Part shown: in pieces, positions 52,870 to 64,000 of the stretch
How positions within the stretch are numbered: position 1 is the stretch's first letter
Layout of the letters: each line of letters begins with the position of its first letter
Assembly: GCF_009730915.1 (NCBI RefSeq)
Contig: NC_052477.1
Location: 620,001 to 684,000, forward strand
DNA: 64,000 bases
Source of the DNA: Dioscorea cayenensis subsp. rotundata
Lineage: Eukaryota > Streptophyta > Magnoliopsida > Dioscoreales > Dioscoreaceae
Direction: 5' to 3'
Made by a program: the position numbers and the translations under genes
Notes under the pieces: model-generated
Seen by the model: only the letters and a program-made list of their open reading frames with translations
The model's database searches: none
What the model was told of the DNA's origin: nothing

Positions 52870-54556
52870 ACAATCAAACATTATGCTTGGCTTGATCATC
52901 CCTGTTTATTGTTGTTCCCTTTTTTTTAAACACTTTGAAACATGTTAATGGGCTTTCTTTCAAACTTTCAAAGCAAATAATGGTAGTAGTCATGTACTTT
53001 GATACTCAAGATTTTATCAGTTCCTTTTGATACCAGTGACAATGTTCCAGTAGAGAATCTCTCATCTCTGAGAAGTGCCCCATGTTTAAGATCTTTGAAA
53101 TCTAATAAGAAAACAAAAATAAATTTATCTAGCTAATGAACTTCAGGTCTATTGGTACACGGGTCACCGATAGAGCTCTTACCGAGTGGTGAGAGTTCGA
53201 TTCTCTGCTGAGGGCATATTCCTGGGAGTTGTGAATAGTGGTTATGTATGGGTGGTTCCGGCGCTCACGTGAGTGCGGCCCTGTCCCCACTTGTTCCACC
53301 GGCGTCATGCACGTCCCATGGGTCTCAGTGGATTAGCCCGCTCCTCTTCCCAAAAATTTATCTAGATCCAAACTTAAAAGATGGTCAAAATCTAGATCTT
53401 CTCAAAGATCCAATGACCCCGTAACATTGCCTCTCCTTAAATCAAACCAGGGTTTAACTCAGTGTTTCTAATCATTAAATCAAAACTACATCTGATAAAC
53501 AAATGCTTAAATTTCACTGCATTCTTTAAATGGTTGCAATCCTTGGTTTTTTTTCTGATGTTACCATCAAAATATTATGAGTCTTGTGACCATTCATATG
53601 GTCTTATGTAATGATTTGTGGTCAGTTTCATAGTAAGTATTTTATTAATCAAGTTTTTAATGATGAGATATGTTAGTCCATGAAACTCTAGATATGTATA
53701 ACAAAAGGCTGGACTTGGACTTATGTAACTAACACATTCTTCAAGTTCTGCAGCTGATTTGTATTACTGTATGCTCATGCTCTAGTTCTCAAAACAAAAA
53801 TTGCTCTTATGATAAGAATATATGTATATATATATATATTGTAAGCTTGTGTTCAAGTTCTCAAAACTAAAATCAAATCTAATGCGAGTAAATTTTATTG
53901 GCAGCTAATTTCCGACTTTAGTAGAGATTTACTAAGCTGGGCTTGGCCCAATCAAAACTAGGCCACTTTTGGGTATTGCTGACAATTGCGAGAGAGAGGA
54001 TAAGATCGTAATAAGGATTAGAGAAATTACAAAGGATTAACTATATCTTCAAATTTGAACCTTAAAAATTTTTAAATTCTTAAATTTTTTTAAAAAAAAT
54101 TATAAAACTATATCTAAAATCATAAACCCAAATACTACAAAATCCACATCATTCATAAAACCTATTCGGAAAATCTATTCGATAAAAATATCTTTACTCT
54201 TACTTATAGTAAAATAAAAGAGAGAAAAAGAGAGACCAGAGTAGGGAGAAGAGAGAAAGATAAGATAAGATAATATATAAAAAAAGATAAAAAAAAAAAT
54301 TATAGAAAAAAAAAAGTCAGATCTCAATGAAAACACTAATTATAAGATAAGATAAGATAGAATCTGAATAAGAATGAGAGAAATTACAGAGAATTAGCCT
54401 AATATGGGTCTAATTCTAAGGCCCAATCAAAAGATCGGCCCATTTCCTGGCTTTTCTCTTAAAAAAAGCTTTTATTTATCTATATATCTATTTATCGATA
54501 AACGACAAAAAGCTCGGTTTTATAAATTCGTTTCAGTGATCAACGCGAGCGGTACG
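52870..54556. other. intergenic across the duplication junction
   Basis: Includes the 3' flank of copy 1, a SINE (53133-53353), the junction between duplication units near 53461, and a unit-2-specific insertion at about 53985-54395 bounded by similar phrases (GAGAAATTACA.AG.ATTA at both sides). No gene. Confidence 0.6.
53133..53353 (+). mobile_element. tRNA-derived SINE
   Basis: A 221-bp body flanked by a perfect 12-bp duplication AAATTTATCTAG (53121-53132 and 53354-53365). The 5' part has a tRNA-like region with a good Pol III box B (GAGTTCGATTCTC) about 60-75 bp in, and a weaker box A around 53150-53165. The remainder is GC-rich (GGCGCTCACGTGAGTGCGGC). Absent from the matching place in duplication unit 2, so it inserted after the duplication. 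Confidence 0.88.
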
Positions 54557-57500
54557 ATGTTCCGGAGGATCTTAACGAGTGCCGCCGCCGGCGTGCTGCG
54601 GTCGAAGGTGAAGGAGACGACGGGCTTCGTCGGGTTGGATGCCGTGCCGACCAGGCGGGAGGTCCTGGCATCGCTCTACACGAAGACTCTGAAGAAGATC
54701 CAGGCCGTGGAGACCTTTACGAAGCTCCGGCTTGAGGTGTGCCAGGAGGAGGAGGACTGGGAGATGATTGTGGAGCAGTATGGGTGTGACCAGATCGATA
54801 ATCTTATCGAGAGGGCTCAGAATGAGCTTAAATTCATCTCCAAGATGATGGGTTCGTTCTTCTTCACGATCTCGATGTGGATTTTATTTTTATTGCTGGA
54901 TTTTGTGTGTTTGTGTTTGGATTGTTTCTGTTTAATTGGGTTGAATGAATGGATGGCAGAATGCTTTGCTAAGTTTGGGTTTTCGAGCTGTGTGAGTGTT
55001 TGCATTGGTTTTTAGATTTAATTTTGATGGGCATTAGGTATTAAATCTTGGTTCTTTTGATCGGATTTTGCAATGTAAGTGAATTTTCTAATAGATTTGT
55101 GGAAAAGATGGGATTTTTAGAGGTTTTTTTGCTGGAAAGAGTAAAGGGGTGGTTTTTGGAGTGGTGAAGAGGAGATTTTGATAGGCTTGATTTAACTATT
55201 TTGATTCTTTGATTTTTAGCTATGGACTCTGTTCATACTATGTTGTTCTATTGTTGGGTTATTTGTTAAATGAGGAATTTTGTCAACTTATTTTGTGTGT
55301 TCCTAGTATCAAATTTTATGATGATAGAAAGTAATTGTTTTGATGTTGCAAGTGTTTGTTGACTATTCCTGGAATGCTTGTGTATTTGCTAATTGTGATA
55401 AACATGAGATTTTGGTGAGTGGTTGCACCATGTTATTGTCTGATTCAGGTGCAATCCATGGTTTGTAAAGAACTCTGTTTACAAATGCTCTGACTTTATG
55501 CTCGGTTTTTAGTATTCTGATCATTTTAATTTGTTTGGTGATTATGGAAGTAGAGGTCTCCTAGTGGATTTTCTTAACTAAAAATGTGATTTTAGTGATT
55601 ATCTAGAACCTTATAACAATGGGGATCAGTTCAGTGTGGAGGGGTTCTATCTTTCAGATTTATTCCTTGATTGTTGATTGATTTGAGGCTTGTGTGCAAT
55701 ATATTTTTTTTTTTTTTTGGGTATTTTTCTAAAAATGTGACTTTGGTATGAATGGGAGTCAGGTTGTGAGGGGAGGGCTGCCATTTGGGTCTATTTCTTG
55801 GTTATTGAGTAGTGTCATTGGTTGAAGAGAGTTGGTACTCTCTAGTGGTTAGCAATGAACATACTGGTAAGGAAACTAATTTTGGAAACTCAAGCCTTTG
55901 CCCTATTAGTATCTTGCCTCAACGTTGATTTATTATCTTTGGTGGTTATTACAACTTTTCTCCTGGAAATGTTCTTTGGTTGAAGATTTTGAATCCTTGC
56001 ATATTCTTTTGTATATGTATTTCTGGTAGCGATTATTATTTAAAGCAATTCTCTTTTATCTTTTACTAGTAAAATATTGTCTCCTTTTTACTAGTAAAAT
56101 ATTGTCTCCTGCTACTGTTAAAGAACTGGCTAAACCCTGATACAATGCAAGGCAATTACTGGTATATGCTTATATGCAACATTTGTTCCATGATTTATTT
56201 TTTTATTAATTTCATCTAATCACTTGCTTCAATGTGATTGAGTCATTCACCCATTCCCGAAAAACATCAATTTTTCAATTTTGGGTCCTCTTTGGATAAA
56301 GTATCATAAAACTAGAGTATTAAATTTCTTGAATGCGTTGTAACTTGTAAGTTGTAACACCTGTTTTCTTTCCGTATAATATTTTGATTAACTCATTTTA
56401 CTTGCATTCATAACTTATCTCTAGGTTTTGGTATGACTGTACTATCATCTTGAACAATTTAAGGATGTTATATTGATACTAGATCACTTATCTTTTATGT
56501 CTGGTCTGGAAAGAGGAGAACAAGAGTGACGGCATGAAGCTTGGTAACCCACTGATTATGTATATAACTAGTTATTGAATTTTTCTGTTTTTGTTTCTGG
56601 TAACTGATGTCTAAACTTTTAGCTTATAACATTAGTATTATATCATGTTACCTCAATGCTTTATCTCATTTACATAATAATTTTTATACCTTATTCTGTT
56701 TCTTGCTATGATCTAATGGTCAATGCATATTTGATGGTAAATCTTGTCAGCAAAAATTTCATGAACAGTATCATAGTCACAATTATGATCTCTGATTTTC
56801 ACATATAATAATTTGCCTGTCATGTTTATAGCCATTGTCAAGTGAAATGCAAGGTTTCCATGCTCAAGTGATTACTCTGATCATTTTTTTGCTACTTTTC
56901 CGGCTCTGTCTTTGTTCCGGTTTGCAGAATGGGGTTCATGGGTTGTGCCGGATTACAACGAATACAAAGTCATTGAAGACGACACTCTCAAACCAAAGCA
57001 CGTCCCTGACTCTGGACCTGGAAAGTGTTTTAAGGATCTAAAAGAATCTCTTGAAGTAAGTTAATTATTCCTTGCATAATAGGTGTTACTGCATCTTGAG
57101 ATCCTAATTGCCATAATTCTGCTGAAACTCAAGCTATCCGAAGCTCAGAAACCAAAGCTCTTCACTCGAAGATTTGAAAATTTTGCGGATGTCAGAGAAT
57201 CTTTTGAAGTAAGCCAATTATTCCTTGCATAATACTCCCTCCGTCCCTTTTTATTTGTCACAAATCCATGTTCATTTTTATCTGTCATTTGTTTAACATC
57301 AAGAAGCATTTTTTTATTTTTTTCCTCAAATTACCTTTAACACTCTATTTAATTCTTTTTCTATAATTAAATATGAGAGAGAAATGTGAAAATATATAAA
57401 TTTGGGGTAATTTTAGAAAAATAATTATTTTTTTATAAAATTTTGTGAAATAACTAAGTTTTTTTGTATGTGAGATTCGGTTAACCACAACAAGTAAAAA

Positions 57501-57734
57501 AGAATGGAGGGAATAGATATTACTGCATCTTGAAATCCTAATTGCCATAATTCTGCAGGATGATGAGTTATCCGAAGCTCAAAGACCAAAGCATTTCTTT
57601 GATGCCGAATTATATGATACTTTTGATAAGGAGATGTTTGAATATCTTAGAGTAAGTCAATTATTCCTTGCATAATAGGTGTTACTGCATCTTGAGATCC
57701 TAATTGTGCCATAATTCTGCAGAAAGACGACTAG
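54557..57734 (+). CDS. NDUFA5-like copy 2 with remodelled C-terminus
   Basis: Tandem duplicate of the gene at 50311. Exon 1 (54557-54851) keeps MFRRILTSAAAGVLRSKVKE and EEEDWEMI but lacks exactly ten codons (VPEGEGYRKA of copy 1), in frame. Exon 2 (56928-57055) begins EWGSWVVPDY... and then diverges at PDSGPGKCFKDLKESLE. It is followed by GTAAG and a tandem array of short exons: possible 57134-57208 (LSEAQKPKLFTRRFENFADV...), 57559-57651 (DDELSEAQRPKHFFDAELYD...) and 57723-57734 (KDD, stop). All joins keep frame. The old C-terminus (TLTTKPSAKD.PP) survives as untranslated sequence near 57800. Several conserved residues are changed, so it may be a decaying copy or a diverging isoform. Confidence 0.75.
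57056..57734 (+). repeat. tandem exon-intron repeat array in NDUFA5 copy 2
   Basis: Three units start at 57056, 57209 and 57652 with GTAAG..AATTATTCCTTGCAT, continue with TTACTGCATCTTGA and CCATAATTCTGC, and (units 1 and 2) end in an exon with LSEAQ.PK. The splice acceptor CTGCAG is present in units 2 and 3; unit 1 reads CTGCTG instead. A MITE splits unit 2. Confidence 0.88.
57235..57513. mobile_element. Stowaway MITE
   Basis: Left end CTCCCTCCGTCCCTTTTTAT, right end (minus strand) TTCCCTCCATTCTTTTTTAC, flanked by TA on both sides (57233-57234 and 57514-57515). These are the classic Stowaway ends. It lies within an intron of the repeat array, and the other repeat units show the empty site CATAATAGGTGTTACTG. 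Confidence 0.9.
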
Positions 57735-59000
57735 TAGCTCGAAAAGCCTCATCCAAACAATAGCTCTCTGTATACGACCAAGCAAAGCCTAACTTTGAGA
57801 CACTTACCACCAAGCCATCGGCAAAAGACACGCCACCGTTCACCCAATAAACAATCATGGTTTAGTCGATTTGTTTTCAAACTTTTAAGGATTGTTTATT
57901 TCGCAGTGATGATATATTATCCATGGTAATGAGATCGGGAATGCTATATGCTCTGATAAACCTTCCAGTAATTTGTTATGATTATATTTTTAGTTGGGAA
58001 TTTATATTACATAATAATCAACTAATTAATGTTCTAAATTTCTTAAAATATTTTTATATTTATAATTTTGAATAAATTTAAATTTAAAGTTAAATAAAAT
58101 TTATGATTAAAATAATTAAATTATAAAATTAATTTCTGCACATTTTTCTCAGTTGAAATCGAAAGTTAAGGATATTTTTACATGAAAAAAAAAATTAATT
58201 ATAATATAAGAAGTTTTTTTTTTGAAGTCGAAGATCTTTTTAAATAAAGTTATTAAAAAAAAATTTATCGTATGCAATTTTTTTAAATTATTTTTTAAAA
58301 CAAAGAATATATTTATCCCAAAAAAAAATATCATATTATAATTTAGCAATTTAACAAAATAGCCACATATTTTAGTAGTAATAAGATATTACTAAGTTTT
58401 TTTAAGTAATATTTCAAAATTCGTAAACACATTACCATGGAAAATAACAGTAGTAGTCATAGTCAAGATTTAATCAGTTCCCTTTGATATCAGTGGCAAT
58501 GTTCCAATAGGGAAATCTCTCATCTCTAAGAAGTGCCCATGCTTAGATCTTTGAAATCTAATAAAAAATATATATATATATATATAAATTAAAAAAAAAT
58601 CTCAAAATCTAGATCCAAACTTAAAGATGTCAAAATCTAGATCTTCTCCAAGATCCAAAGACCCCATAACATCACCTCACCTTAAATCAAACCATGGTCC
58701 AACCACACGTGCCATCCCATCAAGCCACATTGAAAACGCTCTCAACCCGGCCCAACAAAACAACTCCACCGACGAGCCCATTGGGCCCCAAAAGAATATT
58801 CCATATTGATGCACGAATCTCAAGGCACATCAGCGTTAGGTCAATGTCTACTTGTTTTAATTCTATAAATTTGGTGGTCTTTTATTCATAATTTTCCAGA
58901 GATTTTAGGGGTGTTTCGTTAATTTTACCACTTCGTCTCGTTCTATGCGGACGGCATAGCTGTACGAAAAGTCCTCGAAAAAATTAGGTTTTCTTTGAGA
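57735..59000. other. intergenic, end of duplication unit 2
   Basis: Contains the orphaned old 3' coding end of NDUFA5 (about 57790-57850), an AT-rich insertion at 58000-58430 and the right edge of duplication unit 2 near 58696. No gene. Confidence 0.6.
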
Positions 59001-59840
59001 ACCCTTCTCTCTGGTTCCCTTTGTCCTCTTCTTCGAGTTCGTTCTTATCCTCTCTCGTGCTTTCTCTTTCTCTCTCTCTCTCAATTGGAATGGTAAGCGG
59101 CTTCTTTGATCTTCTTTGCTTGATTGATTGATTAATTTTGCTGGATTGTGTGATTTGGGGGTTTGGATTTTGAGAAAAAGAAGGAAATTTTGTTTGTGGG
59201 TGTTGGTGATTTGGCATTGACTTTCGGAGAAAGTGGGGAGATAGGATTGAGATTGTTACGTTTCTGGTAGGGATTATTATTCTTCATTTTAAGTTAGAGG
59301 TTTTTGTTTTTCTTTTTTTTTTATAATAAAATTCTGGTTTTGAGATTTGTGAGGATTTTGAGCTTTTTTTTGTGTTTGGTTTCTTATTCTTTTGCAAAAA
59401 GATGTTATTTTTATTTTTTTAATTTATTTGTGTGGGGTTTGTGTTGTTTCTGTTATTTGGGAGCTGCATTTTGTGATATTTGCTATAAGATTTACTTTAT
59501 TTTTCTCTGGATCCAATCACACATTGAATGTTTGATTGAATGCTTTTCTAGGTAATTTTTCTCAATGTTGTGTGTGGTTTCTTAGATTGAGACATAGTGT
59601 GCATTAGATCATTTTGATGTTGTTCTTCATAAGGAAAGCTTGGTTTTTTCCTTGATTCGTTTGTATGTTTCCTTCTTTGCATTCAGGGTTGCAATTTCTA
59701 GGCCAACTTAAGTGCTTCCTTTAACTGATTTGTTGGAATGGAGACTTTTGTAACAACAGGTTCTCAGAGAATATCCTTGTTGCCAGGCTAAGAAAGCACT
59801 ATTGTTATTCTGAAATTTGTTTTGTTTGATTATGGTTTTT
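59001..59840 (+). promoter_or_regulatory. leader and 5'UTR intron of the membrane protein gene
   Basis: A CT-rich stretch ends in GGAATG|GTAAGCGG, a strong donor at 59092-59093, so a 5'UTR exon with an intron of about 600-670 nt is likely. The ATG touching the donor leads to stops with every plausible acceptor before 59841, so it would be a small upstream ORF. Confidence 0.5.
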
Positions 59841-61511
59841 ATGGATCCTAAGAGCTTAGAAAAAGAACTTTTCATTGATCTTGAAAGTGGAAAACATGCT
59901 GTAGTAAATGAAGTTTTGTCAGAGGATAGTTGTTCTAGTGTTGAACTTGGGAGGCAAATACCAAATAAATTCTGCAGTGAGGTTGCTAGTGATTCTGGTT
60001 TATTAAAAGGTGAAGAAGAACATACTAGTGTGCAATATTACTCATTGAGTTTGTCAGATGGGTCTTCGAAAAATGTGGATGATATTGGGAAGAAAAGTCA
60101 TGGAGGAGAGGAAAAGATGGTTCATTTGAAGAAGGCTGGAACTGAGAAACCAAGGAAGAAGAAGTGCAAGAAACCTCCTAGACCTCCCCGACCACCGTCT
60201 TTGGATTCTACTGAGCAGAAATTCGCAAAAGAGATATCTGAACTAGCTATGTTAAAGCGAGCAAGGATTGAAAGAATGAAAGCATTGAAGAATATGAAGA
60301 ATGCCAAGCAAGCAGCATCAAACAACAGTCTTTGTGCGCTGGTCATTACCGTTCTCTTTTGCCTCGTGATTGTCTGGCAAGGTATGAAAATTATGTTTTT
60401 TTTTAAAAAAATTTCTATAACTAGTCAGCTCTTTGTTGTGAATGCATATTTATGTGTTGTAAATTGCTAATTCAAATGGTTGGAAACTTGGAATAATTGC
60501 CAATTTGTGATGATGTTTAAGAGAATATATATATGGGCAATGTGGTTGAGGGTTGTGTAGTAAATTAAAACGTTACCGCCTTATTGGGCAAAGGAGGTTA
60601 GTTGGTTGAGTTGTTCTAGCTTGTCTGCAAGCTGGCTTAATCATTAAGTTCTCTATTTGGTAAAGCTGTATGGAGTTGTAAGGCACAAGACGATATGAAA
60701 TCTTCACTATGAGCTACTCAAGCACATGGTAACCAACGTAAAGAGGAAAATAAGCCATTATAGAGATGCAAACTATCGTGATATATATGATTATTATGAA
60801 TATGTGACTATAGGTGAAATTACGTCATAATAAATTATTACTTGGTTCTTAACTTAACTTTTCTAAGAACAATAGCTTGACATAATTATCAAGGAGGAGA
60901 AGCTGAATTCCTGACATACTTAAGTGTTTTGCATAGAAGATGTTATAGTTTGTATAAGATCTGTGTGGTGGAATTGAAAGTATATTTTATCATTGGTTGA
61001 CTGTTATAAAAAATTTTCTATTGAATGTGCTTTCTCATAAAAAATTAAAGCTAGTTCACATAAAAGGATGGAATTCATTTGCCTGCTTCTTTTGATTTTT
61101 TTACACATTCTTGTAATCTCTTTGTAGGAGTTTTCTCACGAGACGTGTCAAGCCTTAGTTTTCATGGTTCTCCTGAATCATCCCATGAGGCCGGTGCCAG
61201 CCTGATCTCAGTTCAATTTTACAAGAATGTATCGGCGTCTCCCAAGTATGCTCCTCCACATTTTATTGCATTTCTACACACTAAGTAACACATGAGCAAT
61301 ACGTCAAAAGCCTAATCGAGGATTGAAATTGTTCAGATGCACTATAATTGATCTATTAATTTACAACATCAAAACAGTTTCATTTTTCTTCTTGTTCTAT
61401 TAAATGCTACTGCAAAAGGCTAACCAGATGAAAATTAAAACTTCATGCAGCATTGTAGAACAAGCATATGGTGTGGATGTTCATAAAGGAGCAGAAAGTG
61501 ATGGCCATTAA
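59841..61511 (+). CDS. plant single-pass membrane protein, function unknown
   Basis: Three exons, 59841-60381, 61128-61245 and 61451-61511, give 239 aa with frame kept. The start MDPKSLEKELFIDLESGKHA is preferred over two further in-frame upstream starts at 59817-59832. Order of features: an acidic, Ser-rich N-terminal half; a basic proline segment (KPRKKKCKKPPRPPRPPSLD, about 103-122); a helical, possibly coiled region with ISELAMLKRARIERMKALKN; one hydrophobic span SLCALVITVLFCLVIVW (about 164-180); and a short tail ending QAYGVDVHKGAESDGH. The basic/PP segment plus a single TM near the C-terminus recurs in a plant-only family without a known role. It probably faces the cytosol with most of its length. 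Confidence 0.8.
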
Positions 61512-62117
61512 GAATAAATTAAAAATTCCTAAGTGACTACAACCTTGAATCAGCGTATTGATCTTTTAGTTTATTTTTATGTGTTCTGTTCCCCTTTGGG
61601 AATTATGGATGTATATATATATATATATATGTTAAGAGTCTTGTAACCATGAACACCTCCAACATTTGTAGTCAGGCATCCGATGTAAATGAACATGAGC
61701 TTACATTAGGAAATTTATACTTGATATATTATCTTCACAATTTCATGGCTCTTATTTAATCTTATTATAATCTGCAGAGAATAAATATATGACTATGCTT
61801 CATATCATTTATTTTTTTTAAAAAAAAAAAACTGAGGTAAAGAAAAGTAAAGATTCAACAGAGTTGAGCTTAATACAGTTAAAACATTTTTAATATTATC
61901 AATCTTTTTGGTTATAAGTTTTAATTAAAATGTTAAATTTTGTTATTCTTATATAAAATATGTACTAATATTATATTATTAGAATGAAATATATGATTAA
62001 GCCTCGTTGGTAATTGAAAATTAAAAAAAACATATTAAAATAAATTCTATAATTATTTTTATAAACTATCATTTAATTATTATAAAAAGACCTACTTGTG
62101 TGCATATGTATTACAAT
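61512..62117. other. intergenic, AT-rich
   Basis: 3'UTR of the membrane protein gene, then AT-rich sequence with a (TA)n tract near 61613-61630. Nothing else seen. Confidence 0.5.
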
Positions 62118-62682
62118 TAGGGGTGGCAATAATCTGTCCGGACCACGTGGCCCGGTTTTTGTCCGTCCGAATAAAAAGGGTTTTAGACATAAGGGTTTTC
62201 AAATCGCGGTAGGGTTCGGACGTGAGCTAGTTGTCCGGATTTAAATCCGGGCAGGGTCCCGGACGTAGAAATTCGGACAATCGGGCCCTTTTTAACCCCT
62301 AAAACTTTACAGTCACGACCTTAGCCGCATTTGTTTTAAGAGCTATTCTTCAAAAAACTTTAAACATATATTGTTTTTCTATTAAAGACTTAGATTTTTT
62401 CATAATTTGAGTTGAGTTTTTGGATTATTGATGTTTTTTTGCAGTTTAATGTGAATTAAATTATTTTTTGTATAATTTAATATTTGAGTGACTTTAAAAA
62501 TAAACTTTTATAGAATTCGAGACAATTTGGACATCCGGACAACCCGGTTTTAAAAATAAACCGGGTTTGGACATGCTAAGTTTGTCCGGATTCACTCGAC
62601 GGGTTCGGACACAAGTTTTTCTATTTATATTAGTAGTTGTCCGAACCCGGTTTTGTCCGAACCCGAATTTTTGCCACCCCTA
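62118..62682. mobile_element. hAT-type non-autonomous element
   Basis: A 565-bp element with short inverted tips TAGGGGTGGCAA / TTGCCACCCCTA and a perfect 8-bp target duplication ATTACAAT (62110-62117 and 62683-62690), the hAT length. The subterminal regions are crowded with GTCCGGA / TTCGGAC motifs in both orientations, as expected for hAT transposase binding sites. The middle is AT-rich and non-coding. Confidence 0.92.
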
Positions 62683-62690
62683 ATTACAAT

Positions 62691-64000
62691 GAGCCTTGAT
62701 CTTCTGTTAATAACTTAATCTAACTTTTATACTAATAATTGATGTCTAATTAATTAAATTTTGTTTTTAAAAAAATGGTGTCACTATCCCAAAACTCATC
62801 ATCGAATTAGTAAACAAATGGGACCTAAATCAGATTAGATATTATATAAAATTCTGGTTGAAAAAAGTAACTAAGAACCAAACAACTTGATAGTGTTCTC
62901 AATGCCCCACTTCATCATCACCAGTGTTTTTGCCTCTTCTGTTCCCATCTATGTTGTGTTGTTGCAAAACCTTTTCTTTTCATAAAGAAATAATTCTCTT
63001 TATTTGAGATTTACATATTCTTAGCTAAAACATGTTTCACAGTTTTTTAAAAATTAATAAATCATAATTTATGAAAAAAAATAACAAGTTTAAAATAATT
63101 GAACAAAACACTGATGACACAAACAAAAAAAAAATCAGAAACTAAACATCCACCAGCAGTAAAATAAGAAAAACACAATAATAAAAAAAAGTGAAAAAAA
63201 AATATTTATATATACTTCATGGATGCCGCGAGTAGGTCATATACTGCATATTTCATAATTCGAATTTTTATAAAAGATAAATTATTATGAAAACAAAAAA
63301 TTTAGGTAAACTGTGGCCATTATCTTTTAAAATTCAATACTAACTTCACTAAAGTCAACATTAAAAAAATAAAAAAAAACAATTTGATAAAGAGATTTCG
63401 TACAATAATTGTGATTCTTTTACTTTCTTATCTTCTAAGAAAATTATGAATTACTCATTCTTCTTATTTATTATTTTTAAAAATTATAATAACTTATCTT
63501 TGTTGATACAATAACACTTACAGAGTTCAGCCTGTCCATATATATATATATACAGTTAAAGATTTCAAAGAGTGGGAAAAACATTGAAAAAGGCTTCTGA
63601 AATGTTCATGAACACACTTTAACTCTTTGATGCTTTTTTATTTTTTTTTTCTCATAAAGAGAAAAAGTGGAAGAGAATAACGGCGAGCATGTTGTTCCAT
63701 TTAACTTTACTTCCTAGTTGCACCAGAACCTTCACATTGACAATGAAATCCAATTCACTGTGAAACATGTGACACCCCAAACAAAAACAATCAAGATTGA
63801 CCTCTCAATATAACATTAATTAATTGTAAGAAAATATCCAGTAGCCGCTAAATTTGTATTAATTATAATTGTTCATAATATCTAACAATATATATAATTA
63901 TGACACATCTCATGTCTAGTGATCTATCTCCTCTGTCTTTTTTTTTTATTACTTTTTATTTCTTTTACAATGCATCAACGGTTCATCTATATATATCATT
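62691..64000. other. intergenic, AT-rich right end of window
   Basis: AT-rich with homopolymer runs and (TA)n tracts near 63537-63551. No gene, RNA or transposon recognised. Confidence 0.5.

Larger units (their letters stand above)
48268..53460 (+). repeat. segmental tandem duplication, unit 1
   Basis: Homologous to 53463-58696. Landmarks in both units: TTTCTAATCATTA at the left edge, the phrase GATTTGTGGTCAGTTTCAT, GAAACTCTAGATATG, ATTGTAAGCTTGTG, the complex I gene, TCTCATCTCT.AGAAGTGCC, and CAAAATCTAGATCTTCTC near the right edge. Unit 1 begins inside intron 2 of the small gene at 47053 and contains its last exon. Confidence 0.88.
53463..58696 (+). repeat. segmental tandem duplication, unit 2
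   Basis: Second copy of the block at 48268-53460. Relative to unit 1 it lacks exon 3 of the small gene (about 280 bp around 48480-48760), the CCAAATTT element, the 221-bp MITE and the SINE. It gained the insertion at 53985-54395, a Stowaway MITE at 57235-57513 and AT-rich sequence near 58000-58430. Confidence 0.88.

Overview
The window is nuclear DNA of a flowering plant. The evidence is intron-rich genes with plant-only families (DUF538, AINTEGUMENTA-like AP2, land-plant glycerol-3-phosphate acyltransferase, P-class PPR, LACS1-type acyl-CoA synthetase), many TA microsatellites, and plant-type DNA transposons (FAR1-type MULE, Stowaway-like and hAT MITEs, a tRNA-derived SINE). I cannot place it to species from sequence alone.

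Layout, left to right. 1-6 kb: a DUF538 gene (-) in otherwise AT-rich DNA with a Stowaway-like MITE and small tandem duplications. 6.07-9.84 kb: a complete 19-exon LACS1-like long-chain acyl-CoA synthetase (+), convergent with a PPR gene (-, 10.5-12.5 kb). 14.0-18.4 kb: importin-alpha (-). 19.7-23.1 kb: a Prp43-type DEAH-box helicase (-), with a tRNA-Gly(TCC) gene just upstream on the other strand. 23.3-32.1 kb: two Mutator-like elements side by side, an autonomous-type 7.2 kb element with a FAR1/MULE transposase and a 1.5 kb non-autonomous element with ~380 bp terminal inverted repeats. Each has a perfect 9-bp target duplication, and the two duplications overlap in one T-tract. They fill the divergent promoter interval between the helicase and a short poly(A) polymerase gene (+, 32.5-36.9 kb). 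37.4-39.5 kb: a GPAT gene (-). 43.1-46.2 kb: an AIL6/7-like AP2 transcription factor (+). 47.1-48.7 kb: a small three-exon gene (+).

48.3-58.7 kb is a tandem segmental duplication of about 5.2 kb per unit. It carries two copies of the mitochondrial complex I subunit NDUFA5/B13. The first looks normal. The second lost ten internal codons and has a rebuilt C-terminus made from a tandem exon array. Unit-specific MITEs and a SINE, each with an empty site in the other unit, date insertions after the duplication. 59.8-61.5 kb: a plant single-pass membrane protein gene (+). 62.1-62.7 kb: an hAT-type MITE with an 8-bp target duplication. The rest is AT-rich intergenic DNA.

A cross-cutting observation is that six otherwise well-conserved reading frames (PPR, importin-alpha, helicase, MULE transposase, poly(A) polymerase, GPAT) each carry exactly one surplus base, most simply placed in a short homopolymer run. 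This looks more like residual long-read assembly error than six independent gene deaths, so these genes are annotated as probably functional with a suspected sequence error. Most genes are housekeeping (nuclear import, RNA processing, polyadenylation, respiration) or lipid/cutin metabolism (LACS1, GPAT); no gene cluster acting as one pathway is evident.
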